NCBI GenBank assembly: GCA_016702605.1
Contig: JADJDQ010000004.1
Coordinates: forward strand, 248,001 to 312,000
Source: Candidatus Intricatilinea gracilis
GTDB lineage: Bacteria; Pseudomonadota; Gammaproteobacteria; Burkholderiales; Burkholderiaceae_C
Direction: 5' to 3'
Length of the DNA stretch: 64,000 nucleotides
Shown: positions 49,149-58,817 of the stretch, one piece after another
Numbering within the stretch: the first letter of the stretch is position 1
Layout of the letters: each line of letters opens with the position of its first letter
Notes under the pieces: model-generated
The model's input: the letters and a program-made list of their open reading frames with translations, nothing else
The model's database searches: none
Told to the model about the DNA's origin: nothing
Program-made: the position numbers and the translations under genes

Positions 49149-50378
49149 TCACGACCTGCCTGCTGCATCCCCATCGTCGGCTTCGGCTTCAGGCCACAGC
49201 GCCGGAAAGTAGAAGCGCAGCGCATGCAGCGGCAGTCCGAATCGCACCTTGCCTTGCGGCGTGTCACTCGCCAGCAAGCCGCGGCCCAGCAGGGCCTTGA
49301 GCAGGGTGCCGGCGATGCGTTCGCCCAGGCCGGTCATGAGCTTGAACTCGCCGCGGTCCAGGGCGCCGTCGGTGACGAACAGGTAGTGCAGTGGTCGCAG
49401 AGCGGCCAGGCGCACGCCCGAGCGCAGCGTCTGCTCCTCGTAGGCCAGGCAGGCGGCGATGCGCCGCTCCATGTCGCCCAGACGCAGCAGGCCGGCCATG
49501 AAACTCACCTGGTCCTGGCAGGTGGCCAGCACATAGGCGATCCAGTCGACCAGGGCCTGCTGGCTGAGGTTGCCGCGGCCGTCCAGGTCGCCTCGCCGTG
49601 GTTCGTCGGCGGCGGCCAGCAAGGCGTAGTAGCGCTCGCTGCTGCGTGCAAAGCCGCGCAAAGGCGACCACAAGCCGCCTGTGTAGCCCAGTGCCGCCAG
49701 CAGGGCGTGGCTATGCAGGCGCATGACGCGGCCATTGCCGTCGACAAAGGGGTGGATCCAGCCGAGCCGGTGGTGTGCCGCAGCCATGGCCAGCAAGGCA
49801 GCCTCGCCTCGACGCGTGCCGCCGTACACCTCGGCCCAGCGCTCCAGCAGTGCTGGCACCACGGCAAAGGCTGGCGCCACGTGCTGCCCGACGCTGACCT
49901 CGCGGCTGCGAAACACACCAGGCTCGATGGGTTCGCCGTCGCTCGACGCCAAGTCGTCGGTCGGCAAACGGCTGAACAGATCTCGGTGCAGATCGGCCAC
50001 TGCCGCCGCGCCGTAGAGCCGTGCGGCGCCGTCGTTGCCGATGTACTGGGCCTCGATGGCCGACTCGGCCTCGATGTGCGCCACCGCCAGCCGCTGGCGC
50101 GCCGCCAGTTCGCGATTGGAAGAAAAATCCCGCCGCAAGGCCTGTTCGATCTCGAACGGTCGGGTGTGCTGCCCCTCGATGCGGTTGGAGTAGTACGAGT
50201 TCATGCCGCGCAGCAAGCGCCGCAGTTCGGCAGGCACCGGCGTGCCGGTCAGTTGCAGCGCCGCACGCGCCAGGTCATGCGCCTGCGCGAGCAAGGACTG
50301 CTGTGCGGCCTCGGACGGCAGGAGCGGCTCGAACTGGTGTGGGGAGTCGTAGAGCGCGACCATGATTGCCAACATCAT
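49149..50378 (-). CDS. Fic-family AMP transferase (class II, self-inhibited)
   Basis: A 409-residue Fic protein. The catalytic loop HPFVDGNGRVMR contains the conserved His and the Gly-Asn-Gly-Arg nucleotide anchor. Upstream, the inhibitory helix motif (S/T)xxxE(G/N) appears as SNRIEGQ, placing it in the class where the N-terminal Glu blocks ATP binding. The middle flap segment GVFRSREVSVGQ matches Fic. The C-terminal part (~290-400) is helical and probably a winged-helix domain. Several starts are possible (GTG 50387; ATG 50378, 50375, 50363). The target protein is unknown. Because it carries its own inhibitory motif it need not pair with a separate antitoxin. Confidence 0.88.
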   Translation of the reverse strand: MMLAIMVALYDSPHQFEPLLPSEAAQQSLLAQAHDLARAALQLTGTPVPAELRRLLRGMNSYYSNRIEGQHTRPFEIEQALRRDFSSNRELAARQRLAVAHIEAESAIEAQYIGNDGAARLYGAAAVADLHRDLFSRLPTDDLASSDGEPIEPGVFRSREVSVGQHVAPAFAVVPALLERWAEVYGGTRRGEAALLAMAAAHHRLGWIHPFVDGNGRVMRLHSHALLAALGYTGGLWSPLRGFARSSERYYALLAAADEPRRGDLDGRGNLSQQALVDWIAYVLATCQDQVSFMAGLLRLGDMERRIAACLAYEEQTLRSGVRLAALRPLHYLFVTDGALDRGEFKLMTGLGERIAGTLLKALLGRGLLASDTPQGKVRFGLPLHALRFYFPALWPEAEADDGDAAGRS

Positions 50379-50479
50379 GCCACGCACAAACCATTGACAG
50401 AAAAAGACTTATCGACAGATTTGCAAAGACATTTGCCAACGTACGATGCGTACTTGGCTCAGTGTCTCCCCGCCCGCCC

Positions 50480-51871
50480 TCAACACTCCACGATATTCAC
50501 CGCCAACCCCCCGCGCGCCGTTTCCTTGTACTTGCTCATCATGTCGGCGCCGGTCTCGCGCATGGTCTTGATGACCTTGTCGAGGCTGACGTAGTGGGTG
50601 CCGTCGCCGCGCAGGGCCATGCGGGCGGCGTTGATGGCTTTGACGGCGGCGATGGCGTTGCGTTCGATGCAGGGGATCTGCACCAGGCCGCCGACCGGGT
50701 CGCAGGTGAGGCCCAGGTGGTGTTCCATGCCGATCTCGGCGGCGTTCTCGACCTGTTCTGGGCTGCCGCCCATCACGGCGCACAGGGCGCCGGCGGCCAT
50801 CGAGCAGGCCACGCCCACTTCGCCCTGGCAGCCGACCTCGGCGCCGCTGATGCTGGCGTTTTCCTTGTAGAGCAGGCCGATGGCGGCGGCGGTGAGCAGG
50901 AAGTCGACCACACCCGCATCGCTGGCGCCGTGCACGAAGCGGCTGTAGTAATGCAGCACGGCGGGCACGATGCCGGCCGCGCCGTTGGTGGGTGCGGTGA
51001 CGACACGCCCGCCGGCGGCGTTTTCCTCGTTGACTGCCAGGGCGTAAAGGTTGACCCAGTCCAGCACCTGCAGCGGGTCGCGCAGAGCTTGCTCGGGATG
51101 CGCCGTCAGGCTGCGAAACAGCGCGGCGGCGCGGCGCTTCACCTTGAAGCCGCCGGGTAGTTCACCTTCGGTGCGCATGCCACGAGTGACGCAGTCCTGC
51201 ATCACCTGCCAGATGGCGAGCAGGCCGACGCGGATCTCGGGCTCCGGGCGCCAGTGCAGCTCGTTCTTCAGCATCACGCCGGCGATGGACAGGCTTTCAC
51301 GTTGGCAAAGCTGCAGCAGCTCGGCGCCACTTCGAAACGGCAGCGGCAACACGGTGGCATCGGGCACGACGGCCTGGGCCCGGCTGCCGTCGGCGGCCAG
51401 CTCGTCGCTGATGACGAAGCCGCCGCCGACCGAGTAATAGCAGCGGCTCTCGATCAGCCCGCCTGCCGCGTCGAAGGCCTCGAAACGCATGCCGTTGGCG
51501 TGCAGCGGCAGGCTGGCGCGGCGCTGGAAAATCAGATCGGTCTTTTCGGTGAAACGGATATTGTGTTGCCCGAGCAGCTTGATGTGCTGGGCCGCTCGCA
51601 GTTCGGCCAGCCGCGCCGGGACGCTCTCGATGTCGACGTTATGCGGCTCGTCGCCCATCAGCCCCAGCAGCACCGCCTTGTCGCTGCCGTGGCCCTTGCC
51701 GGTGGCGCCGAGTGAACCGTAGAGCTGGCAACACATCCGCGCCACCTCGCCCAGCCGCCCGGCGTGCTGCAGCCGCAGCGCAAACAGCCGCGCGGCCCGC
51801 ATCGGCCCCACGGTGTGTGAGCTGCTGGGGCCGATGCCGATCTTGAACAGGTCGAAAGCCGAGACGGCCAT
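50480..51871 (-). CDS. sdaA: L-serine ammonia-lyase (4Fe-4S)
   Basis: A 463-residue single-chain L-serine dehydratase that deaminates serine to pyruvate. The alpha-domain cysteines are visible in GCQGEVGVACSM and in CDPVGGLVQIPC, which together supply the iron-sulfur ligands. The beta domain begins MAVSAFDLFKIGIGPSSSHT, the substrate/GPSSSHT motif. The length is typical for the bacterial type. It lies on the same strand as threonine aldolase and the glycine-cleavage genes. Confidence 0.95.
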   Translation of the reverse strand: MAVSAFDLFKIGIGPSSSHTVGPMRAARLFALRLQHAGRLGEVARMCCQLYGSLGATGKGHGSDKAVLLGLMGDEPHNVDIESVPARLAELRAAQHIKLLGQHNIRFTEKTDLIFQRRASLPLHANGMRFEAFDAAGGLIESRCYYSVGGGFVISDELAADGSRAQAVVPDATVLPLPFRSGAELLQLCQRESLSIAGVMLKNELHWRPEPEIRVGLLAIWQVMQDCVTRGMRTEGELPGGFKVKRRAAALFRSLTAHPEQALRDPLQVLDWVNLYALAVNEENAAGGRVVTAPTNGAAGIVPAVLHYYSRFVHGASDAGVVDFLLTAAAIGLLYKENASISGAEVGCQGEVGVACSMAAGALCAVMGGSPEQVENAAEIGMEHHLGLTCDPVGGLVQIPCIERNAIAAVKAINAARMALRGDGTHYVSLDKVIKTMRETGADMMSKYKETARGGLAVNIVEC

Positions 51872-52106
51872 GGCGGGCTCCTGGAGACGAGAGGTGACAG
51901 GCGTGGAAGTCGGGGCGGCTTGTGGTCAGACCCGCCAGCTTCGGGCGCTGGGCGGGTGGCGCACTGCGCATGCCCGATGCTGCATCACCGTGGCGAGCTT
52001 GCGGTCTGCAGTGGCTTGGCGCCGACCGAATGGCCGACATCGTGGCGGCCGGGGCCCCGTCCGATCGACGTCACGGCACGCCGATTCGGCACCCGCAGTG
52101 GCTGGT
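51872..52106. other. Gene-free interval between sdaA and the threonine aldolase gene
   Basis: This 235-bp interval shows no gene, terminator or recognised regulatory motif in my reading. It presumably holds the sdaA promoter. Confidence 0.4.
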
Positions 52107-53192
52107 TCAACGGCCGGTCAGGGCGGCGGCGCAGGCGCTGCGGATGTCCGCCGCAAAGGCGTCGACCGCCGCTTCGGGGGTGTCCCAGGCACACATGAAC
52201 CGGCAGCCACCACCAGCAATGAATTCGTAGAAGCGCCAGCCTTCGGCGCGCAGCGCGGTGGCAGCGGCAGCGGGCAGCTTGGCGAACACCGCATTGGCCT
52301 CGGGCGGATGTAACACCTCCACGCCGGGCACAGCCTTGATCGCCGTGTGCAGCCGGGTCGCCATAGCGTTGGCGTGGCGGGCGTTGAGCAGCCAGGTGTC
52401 GTCTTCGAGCAGGCCCAGCCAAGGCGCCGAGATGAAGCGCATCTTCGACGCAAGCTGGCCAGCCTGCTTGACGCGGTAGGCGAAGTCTTCAGACAAGTCG
52501 CGGTCGAAGAACACCACCGCCTCGCCCACCGGCAGGCCGTTCTTGGTGCCGCCGAAACAGAGCACGTCCACCCCGGCGCGCCAGGTGATGTCGCTGGGGT
52601 GGCAGCCCAGCGTGGCCACTGCGTTGGCAAAACGTGCGCCGTCCATGTGCAGCTTCAGGTGCCGGCGCTTGGCGATGGCTGCGATGGCGCGCACCTCCTC
52701 CACCGTGTACACCGTGCCCAGCTCGGTGGCCTGGGTCAGGCTCACCACTTTGGGTTTGGGGTAGTGGATGTCGCTGCGTTTGGTGACCAGCTGCTCGACC
52801 GCATCGGGCGTCAGCTTGCCCAGCTTGCCCGCCGCGCTGCTGGCCTCGGTCAGCATGAGCTTGGAGCCGTTGGAGAAGAACTCCGGCCCGCCGCACTCAT
52901 CGGTCTCGACATGCGCCACCGAGGTGCAGATCACCGAGTGGTAGCTCTGGCACAACGAGGCCAGCGCCAGCGAGTTGGCCGCCGTGCCGTTGAAGACGAA
53001 GTAGACGTCGCAGTCGGTCTGGAACAGCTCGCGCAGCGCGTCCGACACCCGCTGCGTCCAGCGGTCCTCGCCATACGCCGGCTCATGTCCGCTGCCGTTG
53101 GCCTGCTGGAACCAGCGCGCGGCATTTGGGCACATGCCGGCGTAGTTGTCGCTGGCGAAATGCTGGCGGTGGGTGGTGGTGGCTGTGGTCAT
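52107..53192 (-). CDS. ltaE: Low-specificity L-threonine aldolase
   Basis: A 361-residue fold-type I PLP enzyme that cleaves L-threonine (or beta-hydroxy-amino acids) to glycine and an aldehyde. Landmarks are FASDNYAGMCP, VFNGTAANSLALASL, HVETDECGGPEFF, the Asp-containing LHMDGARFANA, and the PLP-lysine motif CFGGTKNGLPVGEAV. The ATG at 53192 (MTTATTTHRQH) is preferred over one at 53234. Glycine produced here can be oxidised by the neighbouring glycine-cleavage system. The exact side specificity is not evident; a related beta-eliminating lyase is possible. Confidence 0.85.
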   Translation of the reverse strand: MTTATTTHRQHFASDNYAGMCPNAARWFQQANGSGHEPAYGEDRWTQRVSDALRELFQTDCDVYFVFNGTAANSLALASLCQSYHSVICTSVAHVETDECGGPEFFSNGSKLMLTEASSAAGKLGKLTPDAVEQLVTKRSDIHYPKPKVVSLTQATELGTVYTVEEVRAIAAIAKRRHLKLHMDGARFANAVATLGCHPSDITWRAGVDVLCFGGTKNGLPVGEAVVFFDRDLSEDFAYRVKQAGQLASKMRFISAPWLGLLEDDTWLLNARHANAMATRLHTAIKAVPGVEVLHPPEANAVFAKLPAAAATALRAEGWRFYEFIAGGGCRFMCAWDTPEAAVDAFAADIRSACAAALTGR

Positions 53193-53288
53193 GAAGGTGG
53201 TCCTGGCGGGCTCCGGTGGGGCCGTCGAAGGCATTCCTGGTTCTTTTGGTCGAGTGAGGACGACTGACGATTGATCCTGGATCCGGCG

Positions 53289-53738
53289 TCACAGTGCGAA
53301 TTCGGCAGGCGCGGCACCGGTCGCTGCCAGTGCTGCCACGAGCGCACGATCGAGGGTGGCGAGTGGCAGCCCGCGACGCTGGGCCAGTTCCAGATAGGCC
53401 GCGTCATAGGCCGTGAGCTGATGGCGCTCGGCGAGCGCGTCGATCTGCATCATGGTGACCGGTTCACGGTCGACACGCAGGCGCAGATCGGCCGCGCTCT
53501 GGACCAGGGCCTGGCGTTTCGCGGTGTCGATGCGACCTCGCTTCTGTGCGCTCAGCAGCAGGTTGCCTACTTCCAGCAGCCAGAGGGCGGGCACCCAGAC
53601 CTCGCAGACTGCCGTGGCGTGCAGTGCGGACTCGGTGTAGTCGGTGGCCTCGTCATGCAGCAACCAGGCAGCGGCCACCGAGGCGTCCACCACCAGCGCG
53701 CTGCCAGGCGTGACCAGGGTCCCCGCAGCCGTGGCCAT
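53289..53738 (-). CDS. vapC: PIN-domain toxin, VapC family
   Basis: A 149-residue ribonuclease toxin. The acidic Mg2+-binding residues lie in LVVDASVAAAWLL, in ALWLLEVGNLL, and in TAYDAAYLELA / LATLDRAL. The ATG overlaps the antitoxin stop by one base (ATGA). It presumably cleaves tRNA or rRNA when freed from its antitoxin. The pair interrupts a block of amino-acid catabolism genes. Confidence 0.92.
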   Translation of the reverse strand: MATAAGTLVTPGSALVVDASVAAAWLLHDEATDYTESALHATAVCEVWVPALWLLEVGNLLLSAQKRGRIDTAKRQALVQSAADLRLRVDREPVTMMQIDALAERHQLTAYDAAYLELAQRRGLPLATLDRALVAALAATGAAPAEFAL

Positions 53739-53980
53739 CAGCGCCGACCTTCGGCGATCAGTTCGGCGCTGCTCAGCCCGCTCAGGCTCACGCCCTCACG
53801 GTGGGCGCGCAGGCGGGCGATGGCCTCCAGGGCGCGCTGCTGGCTGTCGTCCTGCGCGGGCAGGCCCAGTCGAGCCACAACCTTGCCGCGCCGGGTGATC
53901 TGGAATTCCTCACCCGCCTGGACCCGGTCGATCAGCTCGGACAGGCGGTTCTTGGCTTCGAAGAGGGCGATCTCGGACAT
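53738..53980 (-). CDS. Phd/YefM-family antitoxin
   Basis: An 80-residue antitoxin beginning MSEIALFEAKNRLSELIDRV, the Phd/YefM DNA-binding fold with the EFQITRRGKVVARL strand. The C-terminal half wraps the toxin. It is co-translated with the PIN toxin and preceded by a 30-bp palindrome, the expected autoregulatory operator. Confidence 0.93.
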   Translation of the reverse strand: MSEIALFEAKNRLSELIDRVQAGEEFQITRRGKVVARLGLPAQDDSQQRALEAIARLRAHREGVSLSGLSSAELIAEGRR

Positions 53981-54012
53981 GGCAGAGTCTCCAGCAACGC
54001 TGTTTTTGTCAT

Positions 54013-54042
54013 CATATCAATCTAGCTAGCTAGATTGATATG
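54013..54042. promoter_or_regulatory. 30-bp perfect palindrome, toxin-antitoxin operator
   Basis: The left half CATATCAATCTAGCT is followed by its exact reverse complement, giving a 30-bp palindrome with nested CTAG repeats. It is centred about 47 bp upstream of the antitoxin ATG and is far more AT-rich than its surroundings. It is well placed for binding a pair of Phd dimers and overlaps the probable promoter. Confidence 0.85.
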
Positions 54043-54069
54043 TGGTGCCGGGCAACACGACGAGCCGTG

Positions 54070-56996
54070 TCATTGGGCGTAGTCGCTTACTGGCACGCAG
54101 CTGCAGAACAGGTTCCGATCCCCATACACGTTGTCCACGCGCCCGACTGGCGACCAGTACTTGGCACCACGCAGCTCGGCGCGCGGATAGGCGGCCGCCT
54201 CGCGGCTATAGGCGTGCGTCCAGGCGGCGACGAGCAGGCTGGCTGCCGTGTGCGGCGCGTTCTTCAGCGGGTTGTCCTCGCGCGGCAGCGCGCCGGACTC
54301 GACTTGTCGGATCTCCTCGCGGATGGCGATCATGGCGTCGCAGAAGCGGTCGAGTTCTTCCTGGCTCTCGCTTTCGGTCGGCTCGACCATGAGTGTGCCG
54401 GGCACCGGGAGCTCAGCGTGGGGGCGTGGAAGCCGTAGTCGATGAGGCGTTTGGCGACGTCTTCGGCGCTGATGCCCGAGCTGTCCTTGAGGGGGCGCAG
54501 GTCGAGGATGCATTCGTGCGCCACGCCGCCGCCCTTGATGCCGTCCACACCGCCGCTGTAGTGGATGGCGTAGTGGTCGGCCAGTCGGGCGGCCACGTAG
54601 TTGGCGTTGAGGATGGCGGTTTGAGTCGCGCGGCGCAGGCCCTCGGCGCCCATCATGCGCATGTACATCCAGCTGATGGGCAACACGGCGGCATTGCCGA
54701 GTGGTGCCGCGCTGATCGCACCGATGCGTTCGCTGCTGGCCACATCGCCCAGCCCTGCGGGCAGGAAAGGCACCAGGTCCTCGACCACACACACCGGCCC
54801 CACGCCCGGCCCGCCGCCGCCGTGCGGGATGCAGAAGGTTTTGTGCAGGTTGAGGTGGCTGACGTCGCCGCCGAACTCGCCCGGTGCGGCCAGGCCGACC
54901 AGCGCGTTCATGTTGGCGCCGTCCACATACACGCGCCCGCCGTAGGCGTGCACCAGCTCGCACAGCTCCTTGACGCGGGTCTCGAACACGCCGTAGGTCG
55001 AGGGGTAGGTGATCATCACCGCGGCGAGCTGGTCCTTGTGTTGTTCACACTTGGCCTGCAGGTCGTCGAGGTCGACGTTGCCGGCGGCGTCGCACTTCAC
55101 CACCACCACCGACATGCCGGCCATCTGAGCCGAGGCCGGGTTGGTGCCGTGGGCCGATTCGGGGATCAGGCAGATGGTGCGCTGGCTCTGGCCGCGTGCA
55201 GCCTGCCAGGCGCGGATGATGAGCAGGCCGGCGTATTCACCCTGCGAGCCGGCGTTGGGCTGCAGGCTCACGCCTGAATAGCCGGTGGCTTCACACAACC
55301 ACTGGCAGAGCTGGCGGTCCAGTTCGGCGTAGCCCGCCAGCTGATCGGCCGGTGCATACGGGTGCACGTTGGCGAACTCCGGCCAGGTGATGGGGATCAT
55401 CTCGCTGGTCGCGTTGAGCTTCATGGTGCACGAGCCCAGCGGGATCATGCTGCGATCCAGCGCCAGGTCCTTGTCGGCCAGGCCGCGCAGGTAACGCAGC
55501 ATGGCCGTCTCGCTGTGATGGCGGTGGAAGACCGGGTGGGTGAGGAAGGCGCTCGTGCGGCGCAGGGCGGCGGGGATGAGATCGCCAGTGGTGGAGGCCA
55601 GCGCGTCGACGTTCGGCAGCACTGTGTCGTCCTGCGCAAAGATGCGCCAGAGCAGGCTGATGTCGTCGGCCGTGGTGGTCTCGTCCAGCGCGATGCACAG
55701 GTAGTCGCCCCAGGCGCGACGCAGGTTCACGCCAAGGTCGAGCGCGCGCTGCAGCAATTGGGTGGTCTCGGGCCCGGTCTTCAGGCACACGGTGTCGAAG
55801 GCGCCGCGTTCCAGGTGATGGGTCTGGCCCAGGTCCCAGCCGAGTTCGCGCAGGCCGGCGACGAAGATGCCCAGCAGTCGCGCGACGCGGCTGGCGATAC
55901 GTGTCAGTCCTTCGGGCCCGTGATAGACCGCGTACATGCTGGCCACCACGGCCGGCAGCACCTGCGCGGTGCAGATGTTGGACGTGGCCTTCTCGCGCCG
56001 GATGTGCTGCTCGCGTGTCTGCAGCGCCAGGCGGTAGGCCGGTGCGCCGTGGCTGTCCACACTCACACCAACCAGGCGGCCGGGCAGGCTGCGTTTCCAG
56101 TCGTCGCGGCAGGCCATGTAGGCGGCGTGGGGGCCACCCGCGCCCATGGGCATGCCGAAGCGCTGGGTGGTGCCGATAGCGATGTCGGCGCCCATTTCGC
56201 CAGGGGGCTTGAGCACTGCGAGGGCCAGCAGGTCGGCGTCGATGATGAAGGCGGCCTGCTTCGCATGGACTGCGGCGGCGTCGGCCGTCCAGTCGTGCAA
56301 CCAGCCGCTGCTGGCGGGGTACTGCACCAGGGCGGCGAAGTAGTCGTCGGCGGCGAGTGCGGCCTGCCATTCGTCGGCCGAATTGGCGACCTTGACCGCC
56401 AGGCCCAGCGGCGCGGCGCGGGTCTCGATCACGGCCAGCACCTGCGGGTGGATGTCGCCGGACACGACAAAGGTGCTGCCCTTGGCCTTCACGCTGCGTT
56501 TGGCCAGCGTCATGGCTTCGGCCGCGGCGGTGGCCTCGTCCAGCATGCTGGCGTTGGCGATGGGCAGAGCGGTGAGGTCGCAGATCATGGTCTGGAAGTT
56601 CACCAGCGCCTCCATGCGGCCCTGCGAGATCTCGGCCTGATAGGGCGTGTAGGCGGTGTACCAGGCCGGGTTCTCGAGCACGTTGCGCAGGATGACGCCC
56701 GGCGTGTGGGTGCCGTGGTAACCCTGGCCGATGTAGCTCTTGAGTACGCGGTTCTTGCCCGCCAGCACTTTCAGTTCAGCCAGTGCCTGCGCCTCGCCGG
56801 CGGCGCCGGGCAGGTTCATGGGTGTGTTACGGGCGATGCTGGCCGGCACGATGGCTTCGGTCAGCGTATCTAGGCTGGCGGCGCCGACCACACCGAGCAT
56901 GTGCGCGGTCTGGGCGGCGTCGGGGCCGAGGTGGCGGGCGATGAATTCACCCTCGGTGGCAAGGCTGGCGAACGTGGCGGCGTGCGTGGTCGTCAT
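54070..56996 (-). pseudogene. gcvP: Glycine dehydrogenase (P-protein), single-base frameshift near 3' end
   Basis: The decarboxylating subunit of the glycine-cleavage system. Residues 1-862 read normally: PLP-lysine site HLNLHKTFCIPHGGGGPG, YQAEISQGRMEALVNFQTM and PGARVGCT-type segments are intact. Near 54410 the frame shifts. The conserved LSFPVPGTLMVEPTESES appears as LSSRCPAHSW in the first frame and resumes as PVPGTLMVEPTESESQEELD in the next, ending normally at 54070 (DYAQ). One base is missing from the TTC of Phe (AGCTTCCCGG read as AGCTCCCGG). Restored, the protein would be 975 residues, the usual P-protein size. The remaining operon is intact, so a sequencing error or a very recent mutation is likely. 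Confidence 0.9.
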
Positions 56997-57063
56997 AAGG
57001 CGGGCAGGCGTTGCGGCGCGCGGGCATCACCGGCGCGCCTGGACAGTCGAAGTGGAAACCGGC

Positions 57064-57438
57064 TCAGAGCGTCTTGAGCAGGTCGTCGTAGCTGGTGGCG
57101 TCCATCAGCGCGTCGAGGTCTGCCGGGTTGGCCAGCTTCATCTTGAAGAACCAGCCGGCGCCCATCGGGTCGCTGTTGGCGAGTGATGGGTCGTCGCGTA
57201 GTGCCTCGTTGACTTCGACGATCTCGCCGGCCAGCGGCATGTAGACGTCGGCCGCAGCCTTGACCGACTCGACCACGCCGGCCACCGCCCCCTTGTCGAT
57301 GCTGCCGCCGGGTGCCGGCAGGTCGACGTAGACGACGTCGCCGAGGGCGTCCTGCGCGTGCACGGTGATACCGACGGTGGAAATGCCGGCAGCGTCGGTG
57401 GCGATCCACTCGTGTTCGGCGGTGTACTTGAGGCTCAT
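57064..57438 (-). CDS. gcvH: Glycine cleavage system H protein
   Basis: A 124-residue lipoyl carrier that shuttles the aminomethyl intermediate between the P, T and L proteins. The lipoyl-lysine motif VVESVKAAADVYMPLAG is intact. The start MSLKYTAEHEWI at 57438 is standard. It lies between gcvT and gcvP on the minus strand, the order gcvT-gcvH-gcvP. Confidence 0.97.
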   Translation of the reverse strand: MSLKYTAEHEWIATDAAGISTVGITVHAQDALGDVVYVDLPAPGGSIDKGAVAGVVESVKAAADVYMPLAGEIVEVNEALRDDPSLANSDPMGAGWFFKMKLANPADLDALMDATSYDDLLKTL

Positions 57439-57628
57439 GCGGGCTCCTGGGCTGGTGATGTCGGGGTGCGGTTCACCCCGGGGTTGCAGGCAAGCGGCGG
57501 GCCAGCGTGGCCCGCTGCGGTGTGGTGGGAGTCGAGACTGGAAAACAGGGCAGTAGGAAGCCAGTTGGGCGGCTGTGCCTGGCGCGGCGTCAACGGCGGC
57601 ATACGCTGCGGCCAGGCGACACAGGTGC

Positions 57629-58765
57629 TCAACGCGCGTAACGGTGTGGCACGAAAGGCAGGGCCACAACCTTCATGGGCAGGCGTTTGCCACGCACCTC
57701 GGCGTGGATCTCGCCGTTCGTCACCGCGTGGTTGGCGCTGACGTAGGCCATGGCGATGGGCATGTCGAGCTGCGGGCTGATGGTGCCGCTGGTGACATGA
57801 CCGATCGATTGGGTCTGGCTGCCATGGGCGTCGAACAAGGCGGTGTGCGGGCGCACCGGCACCCGCTCCAGCCCCAGCAGGCCGACACGGCGCAGCGCGG
57901 CGCCCTGGCTGATCTGACTGCCGATGACATCCGCGCCGGGGTAGCCGCCGGCACGTTCGCCGCCCGGGCGGCGTACCTTCTGGATGGCCCAGATCAGGCC
58001 GGCTTCGATGGGGCTGGTGGTGGCGTCGATATCGGCGCCGTGCAGGCACAGGCCGGCTTCCAGGCGCAGCGTGTCGCGAGCACCCAGGCCCACCGGCTTC
58101 ACCTCGGGCTGGGCCAGCAGTTCACGCGCCAGCGCTGCGGCGCCGTCGGCCGGCACCGAGATCTCGTAGCCGTCTTCGCCGGTGTAGCCCGAGCGGGTGG
58201 CGTAGCAGTCCAGGCCCAGCAGCCGCAACGGCGCACCGGTCATGAAGGTCAGCCCGGCGGCGGCTGGTGCCAGGCGCGCCAGCACGGCGGCCGCCTGCGG
58301 TCCCTGCAGCGCCAGCAGGGCACGCTCGGGCAAGGCGCGCACGTTGCAGCGGTGGCCGATGTCGCGCTCGAGCAGGCTCAGGTCGGCCGCCTTGTTCGAC
58401 GCGTTGACGACCAGCAGGTAGTCGTCGGCCCGGCGCGTGATCATCATGTCGTCGAGGATGCCGTCTGCGCTGTTGGTGAAGAATCCGTAGCGCTGCTTGC
58501 CGACAGCCAGGCTCGACACGTCGATGGGCAGCACGCTTTCGAGCGCCGCGGCGGCGTCCGGGCCACTGACGCTGATCTGGCCCATGTGCGACACGTCGAA
58601 CAGCGCGGCCGCGCTGCGGCAATGGCGGTGTTCGGCCAGGATGCCGGCCGGGTAATTGACCGGCATGTCGTAGCCGGCAAAACCGACCATACGTGCGCCG
58701 AGTTCGCGGTGCAGGGCGTTGAGCGGTGTAAGGGCGAGGGGCGACGAATTGCTGGCGGCAGACAT
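57629..58765 (-). CDS. gcvT: Glycine cleavage system aminomethyltransferase (T protein)
   Basis: A 378-residue THF-dependent enzyme that releases ammonia and 5,10-methylene-THF. Landmarks are MVGFAGYDMPVNYPAGILAE, FDVSHMGQISV, SGYTGEDGYEI and GLGARDTLRLEAGLCLHG with the catalytic Asp. It is the first gene after the tandem glycine riboswitch. It supplies one-carbon units to folate metabolism and so ties to purU elsewhere in the window. Confidence 0.96.
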   Translation of the reverse strand: MSAASNSSPLALTPLNALHRELGARMVGFAGYDMPVNYPAGILAEHRHCRSAAALFDVSHMGQISVSGPDAAAALESVLPIDVSSLAVGKQRYGFFTNSADGILDDMMITRRADDYLLVVNASNKAADLSLLERDIGHRCNVRALPERALLALQGPQAAAVLARLAPAAAGLTFMTGAPLRLLGLDCYATRSGYTGEDGYEISVPADGAAALARELLAQPEVKPVGLGARDTLRLEAGLCLHGADIDATTSPIEAGLIWAIQKVRRPGGERAGGYPGADVIGSQISQGAALRRVGLLGLERVPVRPHTALFDAHGSQTQSIGHVTSGTISPQLDMPIAMAYVSANHAVTNGEIHAEVRGKRLPMKVVALPFVPHRYAR

Positions 58766-58817
58766 CGGAGATCTCCGTTCAAGGGCAGGCCACCGGTGAC
58801 GGTGGATCTGGGCCCTC

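Noticed and set aside
55362..56873. 503-codon plus-strand frame over gcvP
   Set aside because: Antisense shadow of a strongly conserved gene; its His/Gln/Gly/Val-rich composition is typical of antisense GC-rich coding DNA.
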